Shown here one piece after another: positions 9,055 to 17,749 of a stretch of DNA of 64,000 bases; the first letter of the stretch is position 1; each line of letters begins with the position of its first letter. The position numbers and the translations under genes were made by a program. Origin of the DNA: Alkaliphilus sp. B6464 (GTDB taxonomy: Bacteria; Bacillota; Clostridia; Peptostreptococcales; Natronincolaceae); NCBI RefSeq assembly GCF_018141165.1, contig NZ_CP058557.1:3038001-3102000 (forward strand), given 5' to 3'. The notes under the pieces are model-generated. The model did not search any database and was not told where the DNA came from. It was given only the letters and a program-made list of their open reading frames with translations.

Positions 9055-9098
9055 TCTTATCCCCCTCTAATGATAGAGCTAATTAATAATAGCACATA

Positions 9099-9665
9099 TT
9101 ATTTATAGATTTTGTTATATATTCTATAATCTCTTAAAACTTTTCTCTGATAATGCCTAGTTTCATTAAAGGGAATTTTATCTAATGTTTTACCATCCTT
9201 GCTATATTCGGGATTATCTAGCCATTTCTTAACATTTCCATTCCCTGCATTATATCCAGCTATCATTACTTCAATATTATTACCAAATTCATTTTCTAAC
9301 ACGTGTAAATACCATACACCAATTCTAATATTTATTTCAGGCTCAAAAAGCATATCCTCGGAATAATTTGGTATGTTTAGCCTTTCAGATGCCCACTCTC
9401 CTGTAACTGATGCTATTTGCATTAATCCCTTTGCACCTTTCTTTGATACTGCATTAGGATCAAACTTACTCTCGTTTTTCATTATTGCCACCACTAAATA
9501 GGGATCTATTTCATATTCTTCAGCATATTTCTCGATCAAATCTCTATAATGTATAGGGTAAATTGTCTTTAGAACCCATTCGGTATTTTGAAGCCCAATA
9601 GCTATCACGATCAATATTATAATAAATATAAGAAACTTTAAACATCCTTTGCGAAAAATCAACAT
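9099..9665 (-). CDS. Membrane-anchored lytic transglycosylase (SLT domain)
   Basis: Cuts the MurNAc-GlcNAc bond of peptidoglycan. An N-terminal TM anchor (about residues 8-25) precedes an SLT goose-lysozyme fold. The catalytic Glu is in MKNESKFDPNAVS, followed by GAKGLMQI and AGYNAGNGNV, all expected family motifs. I chose the ATG at 9665 because a GGGGTGA site lies about 9 bases ahead; a TTG three codons upstream is too close to that site. The 188 residues fit the family of small SLT proteins. It starts just past coaE and likely belongs to the polA-coaE operon. Confidence 0.9.
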   Translation of the reverse strand: MLIFRKGCLKFLIFIIILIVIAIGLQNTEWVLKTIYPIHYRDLIEKYAEEYEIDPYLVVAIMKNESKFDPNAVSKKGAKGLMQIASVTGEWASERLNIPNYSEDMLFEPEINIRIGVWYLHVLENEFGNNIEVMIAGYNAGNGNVKKWLDNPEYSKDGKTLDKIPFNETRHYQRKVLRDYRIYNKIYK

Positions 9666-9687
9666 AAGTAACAATCACCCCAAAATA

Positions 9688-10287
9688 TTATTCGATTAAT
9701 CTACTCCAATTTTGTTCAACTTGTTCCTTTAAATAATCTACGTCCTTTGAATTGTCTATAATTATGTGGGCATATTGTTTTTTTTCATCAAGAGGCATTT
9801 GTGCATCAATCCGCTTTTCAGCATCATCTGCACTAATATTTTCTCTTTGTATTAGACGATTAATCTGCACTTCTTTTGGCACAGAAACCAACCACACTTC
9901 TTCAACTAAGTATATTAAATCCATTTCAATTAATAAGGCCGCATCTAATATTATAACACGATTAGTAGATGTTTTTTTATACCAATTTATCACATCAATA
10001 ATTTCCTTAATAATGTATGGATGTGTAATTTCATTTAGTTTTTTTAATAAAGACTGGTTATTAAAAACAATAGTACCAAGTTTTTTGCGATTTAAATTTC
10101 CATCTTCAAATATTACTTCTTTTCCAAATACCCTCTCGATCTCGGCTAGAGCAGGTCTATCCTGCTCGACTATCTTTCTAGCAAGCTCATCTGCATCAAT
10201 AATAATAGCACCTAGTCCTCTTAATATACTTGATACTGTACTTTTACCACTTGCTATGCCTCCTGTTAGACCTATTATGCGTACCAT
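9688..10287 (-). CDS. coaE: Dephospho-CoA kinase
   Basis: Last step of coenzyme A synthesis: ATP-dependent phosphorylation of the 3' hydroxyl of dephospho-CoA. The 199 residues begin with the P-loop GLTGGIASGKSTV and continue with the family motifs DADELARKIVE, RKKLGTIVF, ITHPYI and, near the C-terminus, QMPLDEKKQYA. Length is normal. The gene begins 12 bases after polA, the conserved order polA-coaE in many Firmicutes. An AAGGGG site supports the ATG. Confidence 0.96.
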   Translation of the reverse strand: MVRIIGLTGGIASGKSTVSSILRGLGAIIIDADELARKIVEQDRPALAEIERVFGKEVIFEDGNLNRKKLGTIVFNNQSLLKKLNEITHPYIIKEIIDVINWYKKTSTNRVIILDAALLIEMDLIYLVEEVWLVSVPKEVQINRLIQRENISADDAEKRIDAQMPLDEKKQYAHIIIDNSKDVDYLKEQVEQNWSRLIE

Positions 10288-10299
10288 GAAATTCGCCCC

Positions 10300-12996
10300 T
10301 TATTTTGCATCATACCAGTTATTAGCATAGGATAAATCTACTTTTAAAGGTACAGCCATTTTAGTTGCATTCTCCATAGATTCTTGTAAAATTTTAGTTA
10401 CTGTTTCTACCTCATTTTCAGGGCACTCTATTATTAATTCGTCATGTACTTGAAGTATTAATTTAGCCTTATAATTTCCTTCTTTTAGTCTTTTATATAC
10501 TGTAACCATAGCTATTTTTATAATATCCGCAGCACTTCCTTGTATAGGAGTATTCATAGCTATTCGTTCACCGAAGCCACGAATGTTAAAATTAGATGAT
10601 TTTAACTCTGGCAAATATCTCCTTCTATGGAGTAATGTTACTACATAACCCTTCTCTTTACCTTCTTCAACAATATCCTTCATATACTTTCTTACAGAAG
10701 GATATTTATCTAAATAGCTTTCTATATATTTTTTTGCCTTATTTACCGGTATATTTAAATTTTGAGATAGTCCAAAGTCACTTATTCCATAAACAATACC
10801 AAAATTAACCGCCTTTGCATCTCCTCTCATAAGAGGGGTTACTTCTTCCATAGGTACTTCAAATATTTCTGATGCTGTTCTAGTATGTATATCTTGATTT
10901 TTTATAAATGTATCAATCAAGTTCTCATCATTTGCTATGTGTGCTAATACTCTAAGCTCAATTTGAGAATAGTCTGCATCAATAAATTTATATCCATCGT
11001 CAGAAATGAATACCTTACGTAGCCTTCTTCCCATTTCCAATCTTACCGGTATATTTTGAAGGTTAGGTTCTGTACTTGAAATCCTGCCTGTAGTTGTCAC
11101 AGTTTGATTAAAGCTAGAGTGGATACGTTTCGTTACTGGATTTATAATATTAAGAAGCCCATCTACATATGTAGTTTTCAGCTTAGTAACCTGTCTATAC
11201 TCAGATATTTTAGGAATAATATCATGCTGATCGTGTAGTTTTTCAAGTACATCTGCATTAGTAGAATACCCTGTTTTCGTCTTCTTTATAGGTGGTAATC
11301 CTAACTTTTCAAAAAGTATTTCCCCCAATTGTTTTGGCGAATTTATATTAAATTCTACATCTGCTAAAGTATAAATTTCCCTGGTTAATTGATCTATTTT
11401 TTCTTTAAATTCTATTTCTAAATCTAACAACATATTCTTATCTACTTTAATTCCTTGAAATTCCATAAAAGCTAGTACTTCCACTAGGGGCAATTCTACT
11501 TCATAGTAAAGCTTTTCCAATTCTAGATTTTTCAGCTTTTCTTTAATAGTATTTGAAATGTTTGCAACTACTCTAACATAGCTACATAACAGTTCCTTAA
11601 GTTCTTCTCCTGGAGCCTCCCATAGCGAAATTTGATTTTTGCCTTTACCTATTATTTTTTCTTCATCTACAATTTCCTCTCCTAGGTACCCCATGGCTAG
11701 ATCCTTCAAACTATAGCTAGATCTTGCAGAATCAATTAAATACTCACCAATCATAGTATCAAAATGTAGGTTAGAAATATTAATGTTATAAGGATAGAAG
11801 TGCACAATCTCTTTTTTAAAGTCATGACCAATCTTTTTTATACTATCATCCTCTAAAACTTGCTTTAGATTATAAATAAGGTCATCTTTGCTAAAATCTT
11901 TAAAATCTATATAATATAGTACTTCTCCTTTAGTAGTTACCGCTAATGATACAATTTTATCGGTTACAATGTTTTGTTCTTCCGTAATTGTTTTCAAAAC
12001 AATTTGTCCTTGTTTTTTTACCTCATCCAACATTGTCTTCAAACTAGCTATATCTTTAATCTCCACAATATTTTGATTAGTGGTGTTTTCTAATTTATAT
12101 GTATTTTCATTTTCATCAGTTGATTGCTCTATATTTTTCTTTATGCGAGGAATAAGACTATTAAATTCATAGGATCTAAACAGCTCCATTAGCTTTTCAT
12201 GGTCTGCTCCTCTCTTTTTAAGATCGTCTAAATTAATATCTACAGGTACATTTGTAACAATAGTAGCCAATCGCTTACTTAGCATTGCTTGCTCACGATT
12301 AACTTCTATCTTTTCTCTCAATTTAGTCGCTGTAATTTCTTCTGTATTTTGTATTAAATTTTCAATAGTTTCAAACTGCTTAAGAAGCTTTATAGCAGTC
12401 TTTTCTCCAACTCCAGGAACCCCTGGTATATTGTCCGACTTATCTCCCATTAATCCTTTCAAATCTATGAATTGTGTAGGAGTAACCTCATATTCCTCCA
12501 TTACCTTTTTATCATCATATATCTCTAGTTGAGATATTCCTTTCTTAGTAAAGAGTACTTTGGTGCAATCTGATGTTAGCTGAAGTGCATCCCTATCACC
12601 AGTTACTATTAAGCTCTCAAACCCTTTTTCTTCGCAATGCTTAGCTAATGTACCAATCAAATCATCAGCCTCAAAACCTTCTAACTCAATGCGATATATA
12701 TTAAAAGCATCTAGTACTTCTTTCAATGGTTCCATTTGTTCTGCTAATTCTGGTGGCATCTTCTTTCTACCTGCTTTATATTCAGTAAATTCTTTATGTC
12801 TAAATGTTGGGGCCTTTTTATCAAAGGCTACTCCTATGTAATCTGGTTTATAGTCTTCCATTACTTTAAGTAACATAGTTACAAATCCATATATAGCATT
12901 AGTGTGATTCCCCTCTTTAGTTGTTAAAGGTGGCAAAGCATAAAATGCCCTATTAATTAAACTGTTCCCGTCAATAATTATTAACCGTTCTTGCAT
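10300..12996 (-). CDS. polA: DNA polymerase I
   Basis: Repair and Okazaki-fragment polymerase of 898 residues. Residues 1 to about 290 are the 5' nuclease domain (DGNSLINRAFYALP, GDRDALQL, GLMGDKSDNIPGVPGVGEKT). Residues about 300-480 have the 3'-5' exonuclease fold, but the acidic DxE of motif I is missing (QIVLKTITEE stands in its place), so proofreading is probably lost, as in Bacillus Pol I. The polymerase domain has DADYSQIELRVLAH (motif A), RGDAKAVNFGIVYG (motif B) and LQVHDELIIE (motif C). It is the first gene of a run with coaE and the transglycosylase. Confidence 0.98.
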   Translation of the reverse strand: MQERLIIIDGNSLINRAFYALPPLTTKEGNHTNAIYGFVTMLLKVMEDYKPDYIGVAFDKKAPTFRHKEFTEYKAGRKKMPPELAEQMEPLKEVLDAFNIYRIELEGFEADDLIGTLAKHCEEKGFESLIVTGDRDALQLTSDCTKVLFTKKGISQLEIYDDKKVMEEYEVTPTQFIDLKGLMGDKSDNIPGVPGVGEKTAIKLLKQFETIENLIQNTEEITATKLREKIEVNREQAMLSKRLATIVTNVPVDINLDDLKKRGADHEKLMELFRSYEFNSLIPRIKKNIEQSTDENENTYKLENTTNQNIVEIKDIASLKTMLDEVKKQGQIVLKTITEEQNIVTDKIVSLAVTTKGEVLYYIDFKDFSKDDLIYNLKQVLEDDSIKKIGHDFKKEIVHFYPYNINISNLHFDTMIGEYLIDSARSSYSLKDLAMGYLGEEIVDEEKIIGKGKNQISLWEAPGEELKELLCSYVRVVANISNTIKEKLKNLELEKLYYEVELPLVEVLAFMEFQGIKVDKNMLLDLEIEFKEKIDQLTREIYTLADVEFNINSPKQLGEILFEKLGLPPIKKTKTGYSTNADVLEKLHDQHDIIPKISEYRQVTKLKTTYVDGLLNIINPVTKRIHSSFNQTVTTTGRISSTEPNLQNIPVRLEMGRRLRKVFISDDGYKFIDADYSQIELRVLAHIANDENLIDTFIKNQDIHTRTASEIFEVPMEEVTPLMRGDAKAVNFGIVYGISDFGLSQNLNIPVNKAKKYIESYLDKYPSVRKYMKDIVEEGKEKGYVVTLLHRRRYLPELKSSNFNIRGFGERIAMNTPIQGSAADIIKIAMVTVYKRLKEGNYKAKLILQVHDELIIECPENEVETVTKILQESMENATKMAVPLKVDLSYANNWYDAK

Positions 12997-13103
12997 GGGC
13001 TTAACTCCCTTCTTAAGATATTATCAATATTTTAGCATTTATTAGTCAGTTAGTAAAATCAATTTCTTTTTAAGAATTATACACCCTTTACTATAAAAGA
13101 ATA

Positions 13104-13129
13104 CCCACTAGTATAATTACACTAGTGGG
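13104..13129 (-). terminator. Terminator after anti-sigma gene
   Basis: A near-perfect 9-bp stem (CCCACTAGT facing ACTAGTGGG) with an 8-base loop, then a T-rich stretch on the minus strand. It lies about 13 bases past the anti-sigma stop. Confidence 0.75.
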
Positions 13130-13141
13130 GCTTTAAAAAAT

Positions 13142-13855
13142 CTATTTTTTCCATATTTTATATATTAAAATTACTGCACTAAGAATTATAGATACTATAG
13201 CAAATGGATTAATTGTTTTGCTAAATCTCTTTTTAGTTAGTTGATTTTGAGAATTCCTATTTTCTACAGAACTTTCTTCATTTTCTGGCGCTTTTACATT
13301 ATAAATTCTGCTATCCTTGTTTTGTTTAGCACTCTCTTCGGATATTCCTTCCCGCTTTTCATCTACATTATCCATAGCCATTATACTTGGCTTTATAGTA
13401 GTTTCTTTCTCTGTATTGTCAATTGCATCCTTAGGTTCCTCAGATGCAATTTTAAAGTTAGTGTTCTTTTCATTAATATGTTCATCCTCTATTTCACTAT
13501 ATAATATATCCTTATTTTTATTAATTAAAGAGTTATTTATTAAAGATAGGGAAGCTATAAAGATTAATAGACCTGCAACAATACCACTTAATAATTTCTT
13601 TTTATTAAATAATACCATTCTATTTTTAGAATTTTTCTCATCTTGCAGCTTTATCGTTAATTCACTAGAAAAATTTCTGGGAAGTTCTACCTCTTCAAGC
13701 TCATTAATACTTTCAACAATTATTTTTAAGTTTTGCAAGCTAATATTACAATATTCACATTCATTAATGTGATTTTCAAATTCTAATCTTTCTTGCTCTG
13801 AAAGCATATTATCTATATAAGCAGACCCATATAAATCAAAATCTTCGCAGTTCAT
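13142..13855 (-). CDS. Zinc-finger anti-sigma factor, two membrane segments
   Basis: Partner and inhibitor of the ECF sigma factor encoded just upstream. The N-terminal ZAS motif is complete: Cys3, then His29-x3-Cys33-x2-Cys36. One TM helix lies at about 87-107. About 100 polar, charged residues follow, outside the cell, and a second hydrophobic helix near 212-233 ends the protein with a short basic tail. Most anti-sigma factors of this kind have one TM, so the second is unusual and would return the C-terminus to the cytoplasm. I prefer the ATG at 13855 because a GGGAG site lies 7 bases ahead; an ATG seven codons earlier overlaps the sigma gene and has no site of its own. Confidence 0.85.
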   Translation of the reverse strand: MNCEDFDLYGSAYIDNMLSEQERLEFENHINECEYCNISLQNLKIIVESINELEEVELPRNFSSELTIKLQDEKNSKNRMVLFNKKKLLSGIVAGLLIFIASLSLINNSLINKNKDILYSEIEDEHINEKNTNFKIASEEPKDAIDNTEKETTIKPSIMAMDNVDEKREGISEESAKQNKDSRIYNVKAPENEESSVENRNSQNQLTKKRFSKTINPFAIVSIILSAVILIYKIWKK

Positions 13856-13868
13856 ATTATCACTCCCT

Positions 13869-14444
13869 TCAATCATCTAACTTTTCTTTAATCAACATTT
13901 TTAAATTGCTTCTAGCTCTATTTATTCGAGATTTTACAGTCCCCTCTGAGCAATTTAGTATTTGAGATATTTCTTGGTATGAAAACTGCTCGATATCTCT
14001 TAAAACAATAATTCTTCTATGTTCATAGCTTAGCTTATTAATTGCTTCATGAACTAGTTTTTGTACCTCTTTCTTCTCAAATAATTCCTCTGGTGTTTCC
14101 TCGTTGCCATACATCTGAAGCTTATAGCTCCCTTCTTCCGTTTCATATTCTCTGTCTAAATAAGTTACGTTAGTTTTCCTATTTTTACGAATAAAATCTA
14201 TACATGCATTATTTACAATAGTGTATAACCAAGTAGAAAAACTACTTTTACCATTAAACTTTCTAATTCCCTTATATGCCTTTATTAAGGCTTCTTGAGT
14301 AACATCATTGGCATCTTCTAAGTTTCCAAGTATACGATAAGCAATATTAAAAGCTTTTTTTTGATGAGCGGCGATTAATTGCTCAAAACTATCTATATCT
14401 CCTGCCTTTGATTGTTCGATTAAGGAGGCCTCCTTTAAACTCAA
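13869..14444 (-). CDS. ECF sigma factor (SigW/RpoE-like)
   Basis: Directs RNA polymerase to a stress regulon, probably of the cell envelope, since its anti-sigma factor is membrane-bound. Region 2 is clear (NIAYRILGNLEDANDVTQEA, then STWLYTIVNNACIDFIRK). Region 4 carries an HTH (FSYQEISQILNCSEGTVKSR). Length is about 191 residues, normal for ECF. Start: a GTG at 14453 touches the GGGAG site, so the TTG at 14444 with 8-base spacing is more likely. A TGA stop just ahead of the anti-sigma start indicates co-transcription. The signal sensed is unknown. Confidence 0.92.
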   Translation of the reverse strand: MSLKEASLIEQSKAGDIDSFEQLIAAHQKKAFNIAYRILGNLEDANDVTQEALIKAYKGIRKFNGKSSFSTWLYTIVNNACIDFIRKNRKTNVTYLDREYETEEGSYKLQMYGNEETPEELFEKKEVQKLVHEAINKLSYEHRRIIVLRDIEQFSYQEISQILNCSEGTVKSRINRARSNLKMLIKEKLDD

Positions 14445-14655
14445 AGTTTCCACTCCCTTCCCATACTCTTATTAATATTTGACGAATTTTTAAGAATTTT
14501 GTTCCTTAAAATTTTATTTAATTCTCCATCATAACAATATCAGAAAAAAACTAAATATCCAATAATTATTTTTGCTATGTTATACTGCAATTTTTATCTA
14601 CTATACTCTCATTACTATTATGTCGGCCACATACTGCCCCTTATAAAAAAAAATA

Positions 14656-14684
14656 TTGACATGCCTATCTGTCTATGTTAACAT
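14656..14684 (+). promoter_or_regulatory. Probable promoter of tRNA-Leu(CAA)
   Basis: A consensus -35 TTGACA (14656-14661) is followed after 17 bases by TAACAT (14679-14684), which puts transcription about 12 bases before the tRNA. A perfect TATAAT at 14691-14696 is too far from that -35 and too near the tRNA to serve. Confidence 0.4.
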
Positions 14685-14702
14685 TAATTTTATAATGAAT
14701 AT

Positions 14703-14789
14703 GCCGTGGTGGCGGAACTGGCAGACGCAGCAGACTCAAAATCTGCCGATGGCAACATCGTGGGGGTTCGATTCCCTTCCACGGCACCA
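14703..14789 (+). tRNA. tRNA-Leu(CAA)
   Basis: An 87-base type II tRNA. Acceptor GCCGTGG pairs with CCACGGC, then A and encoded CCA. Anticodon stem GCAGA/TCTGC encloses loop CTCAAAA, anticodon CAA (UUG codons). Variable arm and T-loop GGTTCGATTCC are intact. It is a solitary plus-strand gene between minus-strand operons and has its own terminator. Confidence 0.96.
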
Positions 14790-14803
14790 AAGATATACAC
14801 AGA

Positions 14804-14836
14804 AAAGATGTGCTTCTAAATTTGAAGCACATCTTT
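14804..14836 (+). terminator. Bidirectional terminator after tRNA-Leu(CAA)
   Basis: A perfect 13-bp stem (AAAGATGTGCTTC facing GAAGCACATCTTT) with a 7-base loop and T runs on both strands. It serves the tRNA and the convergent 105-residue gene. Confidence 0.9.
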
Positions 14837-14884
14837 TTATAATTTGCCTTTGTAATATGTTATCTCTTAACCCCTAGAATTCCA

Positions 14885-15202
14885 TTAATTTTTAGTATTT
14901 CTAGCTTCAATATAATGTTGTCTACACTCCCAACTACAAAAATATTGTGTTTCTTCCTCTTCTACAACTTGATAAGCTTTTGCTTTAGGTAAATATAATT
15001 CGCATACCTGATCATAGACCATATCAACTGCATCTTCATTTATATTTTCCTTAGAAAATATTCTAGCGTCCTCTAAATCATTGATGTTTTTCTGATTATA
15101 CACTTGTTTTCTCATAATTACCCTTCTAAATATACTATTTAAAAAAATCCTTATAGTAAAAAATATTATAAAAAGTCTTACTAAGCCTGTAATTCCTCCC
15201 AT
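14885..15202 (-). CDS. Small membrane protein with Cys metal-binding tail (PP0621-like)
   Basis: A 105-residue protein. A hydrophobic N-terminal helix (about residues 5-22) is followed by a charged linker and a C-terminal motif with three Cys (one in YDQVCELYLPK, two in YFCSWECRQHY). This resembles the TRASH/MYM-like metal-binding domain of PP0621-type proteins. The ATG at 15202 is preferred because the AAGGAGG site lies 9 bases ahead; an ATG three codons upstream touches the site. Function unknown; the order of motifs suggests a membrane-tethered metal-binding protein. Confidence 0.7.
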   Translation of the reverse strand: MGGITGLVRLFIIFFTIRIFLNSIFRRVIMRKQVYNQKNINDLEDARIFSKENINEDAVDMVYDQVCELYLPKAKAYQVVEEEETQYFCSWECRQHYIEARNTKN

Positions 15203-15247
15203 TTTTATCATCCTCCTTACTATACAGCTTTTAATGAATCATTCTTC

Positions 15248-15985
15248 TCAATTAAAGCGCAGTGTTAGCAATTCATATGGAATATGAAATCTTTCGTTGC
15301 TAATTAACAATTCTTGTAAATTACCATGAAAATCAGTTGATTCCTTAAACTGCTTCATCTCTGTATGAATATTCTCCATTTTCTTATCTAATTGGGATAC
15401 TGAATTTGCTGCCTCCTTAAGTTCATTAATCAATTTCTCCGGAACATTTTTATTATATTTATAATAAATTTTGTGTTCTAAACTCGCCCAAAAGTCCATA
15501 GCGATAGTACGGATTTGAACTTCAACACAAACGCGTTCTTCTCTGTCAGACATAAAAATAGGGATCTCTAGAATTAAATGTAAACTTTGATATCCATTAG
15601 GTTTAGGATTTTTTATATAATCCTTGCAGTTAATCAGCTTTATATCTTTTTGATTTTGAAGCATTTCACTTAATTTATATATATCGGAAATAAATGAACA
15701 AGTGATGCGAATGCCAGCAATATCTTTAATATGTGATTTTATCGAAGGTAAAGAAAGTTCATAGCCTTTCCTATAAATTTTTTTCAAAATACTTTCAGGG
15801 GATTTTACTCGAGATTTAACATGTTCAATAGGATTATAATCATGAATATATTCAAATTCCTGTTTTAAAATATCAATTTTAGTATTCAACTCATCTAGTG
15901 CAAATTTATATGACATCATAAACCTAGTTAATTCTATTTTAAATGCGTTTAGTTGTTGTACATCTATAGTTTTTGTAATTTCCAT
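15248..15985 (-). CDS. Small alarmone synthetase (RelQ/YjbM-like)
   Basis: Makes (p)ppGpp from ATP and GDP or GTP in the stringent response. Only the RelA/SpoT synthetase domain is present (245 residues): LKKIYRKGYELSL, DIAGIRITCSFISDIYKL, the substrate motif PNGYQSLHLILEIP and EVQIRTIAMDFWASLEHKI. There is no HD hydrolase half, TGS or ACT domain. This is the usual design of RelQ. Monocistronic or with the short gene after it, both on the minus strand. Confident on the family; whether it is RelQ or RelP type is judged by length only. Confidence 0.9.
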   Translation of the reverse strand: MEITKTIDVQQLNAFKIELTRFMMSYKFALDELNTKIDILKQEFEYIHDYNPIEHVKSRVKSPESILKKIYRKGYELSLPSIKSHIKDIAGIRITCSFISDIYKLSEMLQNQKDIKLINCKDYIKNPKPNGYQSLHLILEIPIFMSDREERVCVEVQIRTIAMDFWASLEHKIYYKYNKNVPEKLINELKEAANSVSQLDKKMENIHTEMKQFKESTDFHGNLQELLISNERFHIPYELLTLRFN

Positions 15986-16130
15986 TTTATATTGACTCCT
16001 TTTCTCAAATCTTTTAATAAATTTAACCTTATAATTAATTGTTTATTTTCATTTTTTATTTATCCTAAACTGACTATTATTATATCATAAGATACCAATG
16101 TGAACTAAGTATGAATTATAACAATAAAAT

Positions 16131-16168
16131 AAAAAAATCTGGTTAAAGTGAATTTCCACCTCAACCAG
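16131..16168 (-). terminator. Terminator after the 149-residue unknown gene
   Basis: On the minus strand CTGGTTGAGGTGG faces CACTTTAACCAG with internal mismatches, then a run of T (seven). It separates this gene from the alarmone synthetase. Confidence 0.65.
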
Positions 16169-16236
16169 CATATACCTAACTTTTTCTATATTATAATTAT
16201 TATAACAAAAATAATAGTTTAATTATATTACAACAC

Positions 16237-16686
16237 CTACACTAATATGATTTTATCTGGTACTATTTCTAATACTCTTTTTAATCCTTTTTCAATAACC
16301 TCTTCCATTTCTAGTTCAAAATCTTGTCTATATTTTTGTCTACAATAATTCTCTTCAAAAGTTTCAATTATTCTTATTAGGGTATTCTTAAACATAGATT
16401 TATTTTCATTATTCTCCATATTCAAAGTGGTAGAAAAAAAATCCTTAATATCACTATTGTTAACAAAGGTAATTGTAATAAAGGTTATAATTGGAACCCT
16501 AAAAAAATTTACGTATAATGGATCCATTCCGTATTTTTGGCAAATAAAGATAAAATCGTCATCCAGTTGTGCTAATATATGATCTAAACCATAATCTAGA
16601 TTTTTATTTAGGAAGTGATACAGATTAATAAAGAATTCTCTCTGTTTCACACCTCTATAATCATTTAAGTTAATGATCTTGGCCAC
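16237..16686 (-). CDS. Hypothetical protein, 149 residues
   Basis: Not recognised. A GTG start is set by an AGGAGG site 7 bases ahead; the overlapping ATG is out of frame. The protein opens with AKIINLNDYRG, a short N-terminal signature also seen in other clostridial proteins of unknown role. It is helical with a mixed hydrophobic middle (VPIITFITITFV) and an acidic, coiled C-terminal half. No signal peptide; no clear membrane helix. It lies divergently from the CDF transporter and ends in its own terminator. Confidence 0.65.
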   Translation of the reverse strand: MAKIINLNDYRGVKQREFFINLYHFLNKNLDYGLDHILAQLDDDFIFICQKYGMDPLYVNFFRVPIITFITITFVNNSDIKDFFSTTLNMENNENKSMFKNTLIRIIETFEENYCRQKYRQDFELEMEEVIEKGLKRVLEIVPDKIILV

Positions 16687-16801
16687 ATTTTTTCCTCCTA
16701 CAAATACTATTTATCAAAAGTATTTGCATATACTCGCTGTTGTATTCAGATAATAAGTAAAACTTACTAATCTAAACTTAATATATGAAAGTAGGTGCTT
16801 T

Positions 16802-17674
16802 ATGGAAGACAAAATTCGTTATGAAAAATCTAAGCGAGTATCAATTGTCGGTATTATAGTTAATATTGGATTGACTATAATAAAGGCAGTTATTGGACTA
16901 CTTGCAGGTAGTACTGCATTAGTTGCGGATGCATTTCACTCTGCCTCTGATTTGTTTAGTACAGTTGTAGTTATGCAAGGCTTAAAAATTGCACACCAAC
17001 CTCCAGATGAATCTCATCCCTATGGACATCATAGGGCTGAATCTATAACATCTAAAATTTTAGCTATTATACTAATGGTTACTGCTATAGGTATTGGATA
17101 TGAATCATATAAAGTATTAATAAATCCAGCCATAAGTCCACCTCAATCCTTTGCCATTTATACAGCCTTTTTATCCATTATTGTAAAAGAAGCTATGTAT
17201 AGATATACATATAAAGTAGGTAAGGAACTTAATAGTCCAGCCCTAATTGCAGATGCATGGCATAATCGTAGTGATGCATTTTCATCAATTGCAGCAGTAA
17301 TTGGTATTGCTGGTGCATTGTTAGGGTACACAATTATGGACCCTCTTGTTGGTATTATAGTTGCTGTTTTAATTTTAAAAACTGGAATATCTATTTATAT
17401 TGATGCAATTAAAGTTCTAATGGATACAGCTCCACCAAAGAAAGTATTTGATATAATTGATAAAGCAGCTAGAAAAGCTGAAGGGGTTAAAGATATACAA
17501 GACATAAAAATACGACAGTATGGTCCTAAATATTTTGTAGATATAAAAATTTGTGTCGATCCTAATATAACAGTTGAAGCTGGACATGCTATTGCAGGAA
17601 AAGCAAAACATTTCATTATTAATTCAGAACTTGATGTTTTAGATGTTTTGGTACATGTGAATCCTTTCCGCTAA
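16802..17674 (+). CDS. Cation diffusion facilitator (CDF) metal exporter
   Basis: Proton-driven efflux of a divalent metal (Zn, Mn, Fe or Co) across the membrane. The 290 residues hold six TM helices. TM2 and TM5 carry the paired metal-site motifs ALVADAFHSASD and LIADAWHNRSD, each with the expected acidic and His ligands. A cytoplasmic C-terminal domain of about 85 residues follows. The DAFHS/DAWHN pattern (D-x2-H and D-x2-H... D) is typical of the Fe/Mn group, but metal choice cannot be settled by eye. It sits 75 bases before a LysR gene on the same strand. Confidence 0.92.
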   Translation: MEDKIRYEKSKRVSIVGIIVNIGLTIIKAVIGLLAGSTALVADAFHSASDLFSTVVVMQGLKIAHQPPDESHPYGHHRAESITSKILAIILMVTAIGIGYESYKVLINPAISPPQSFAIYTAFLSIIVKEAMYRYTYKVGKELNSPALIADAWHNRSDAFSSIAAVIGIAGALLGYTIMDPLVGIIVAVLILKTGISIYIDAIKVLMDTAPPKKVFDIIDKAARKAEGVKDIQDIKIRQYGPKYFVDIKICVDPNITVEAGHAIAGKAKHFIINSELDVLDVLVHVNPFR

Positions 17675-17749
17675 ACTTATAATCAGTTGAACTTTTTATA
17701 AAACAATGGTAGAATTTTCATATAGAAATGTACATGAAGGTGGGAAGTT

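Noticed and set aside
14691-14696. Perfect TATAAT just before tRNA-Leu(CAA)
   Set aside because: It ends 6 bases before the tRNA and is 29 bases from the TTGACA, so it cannot serve as the -10 with that -35.
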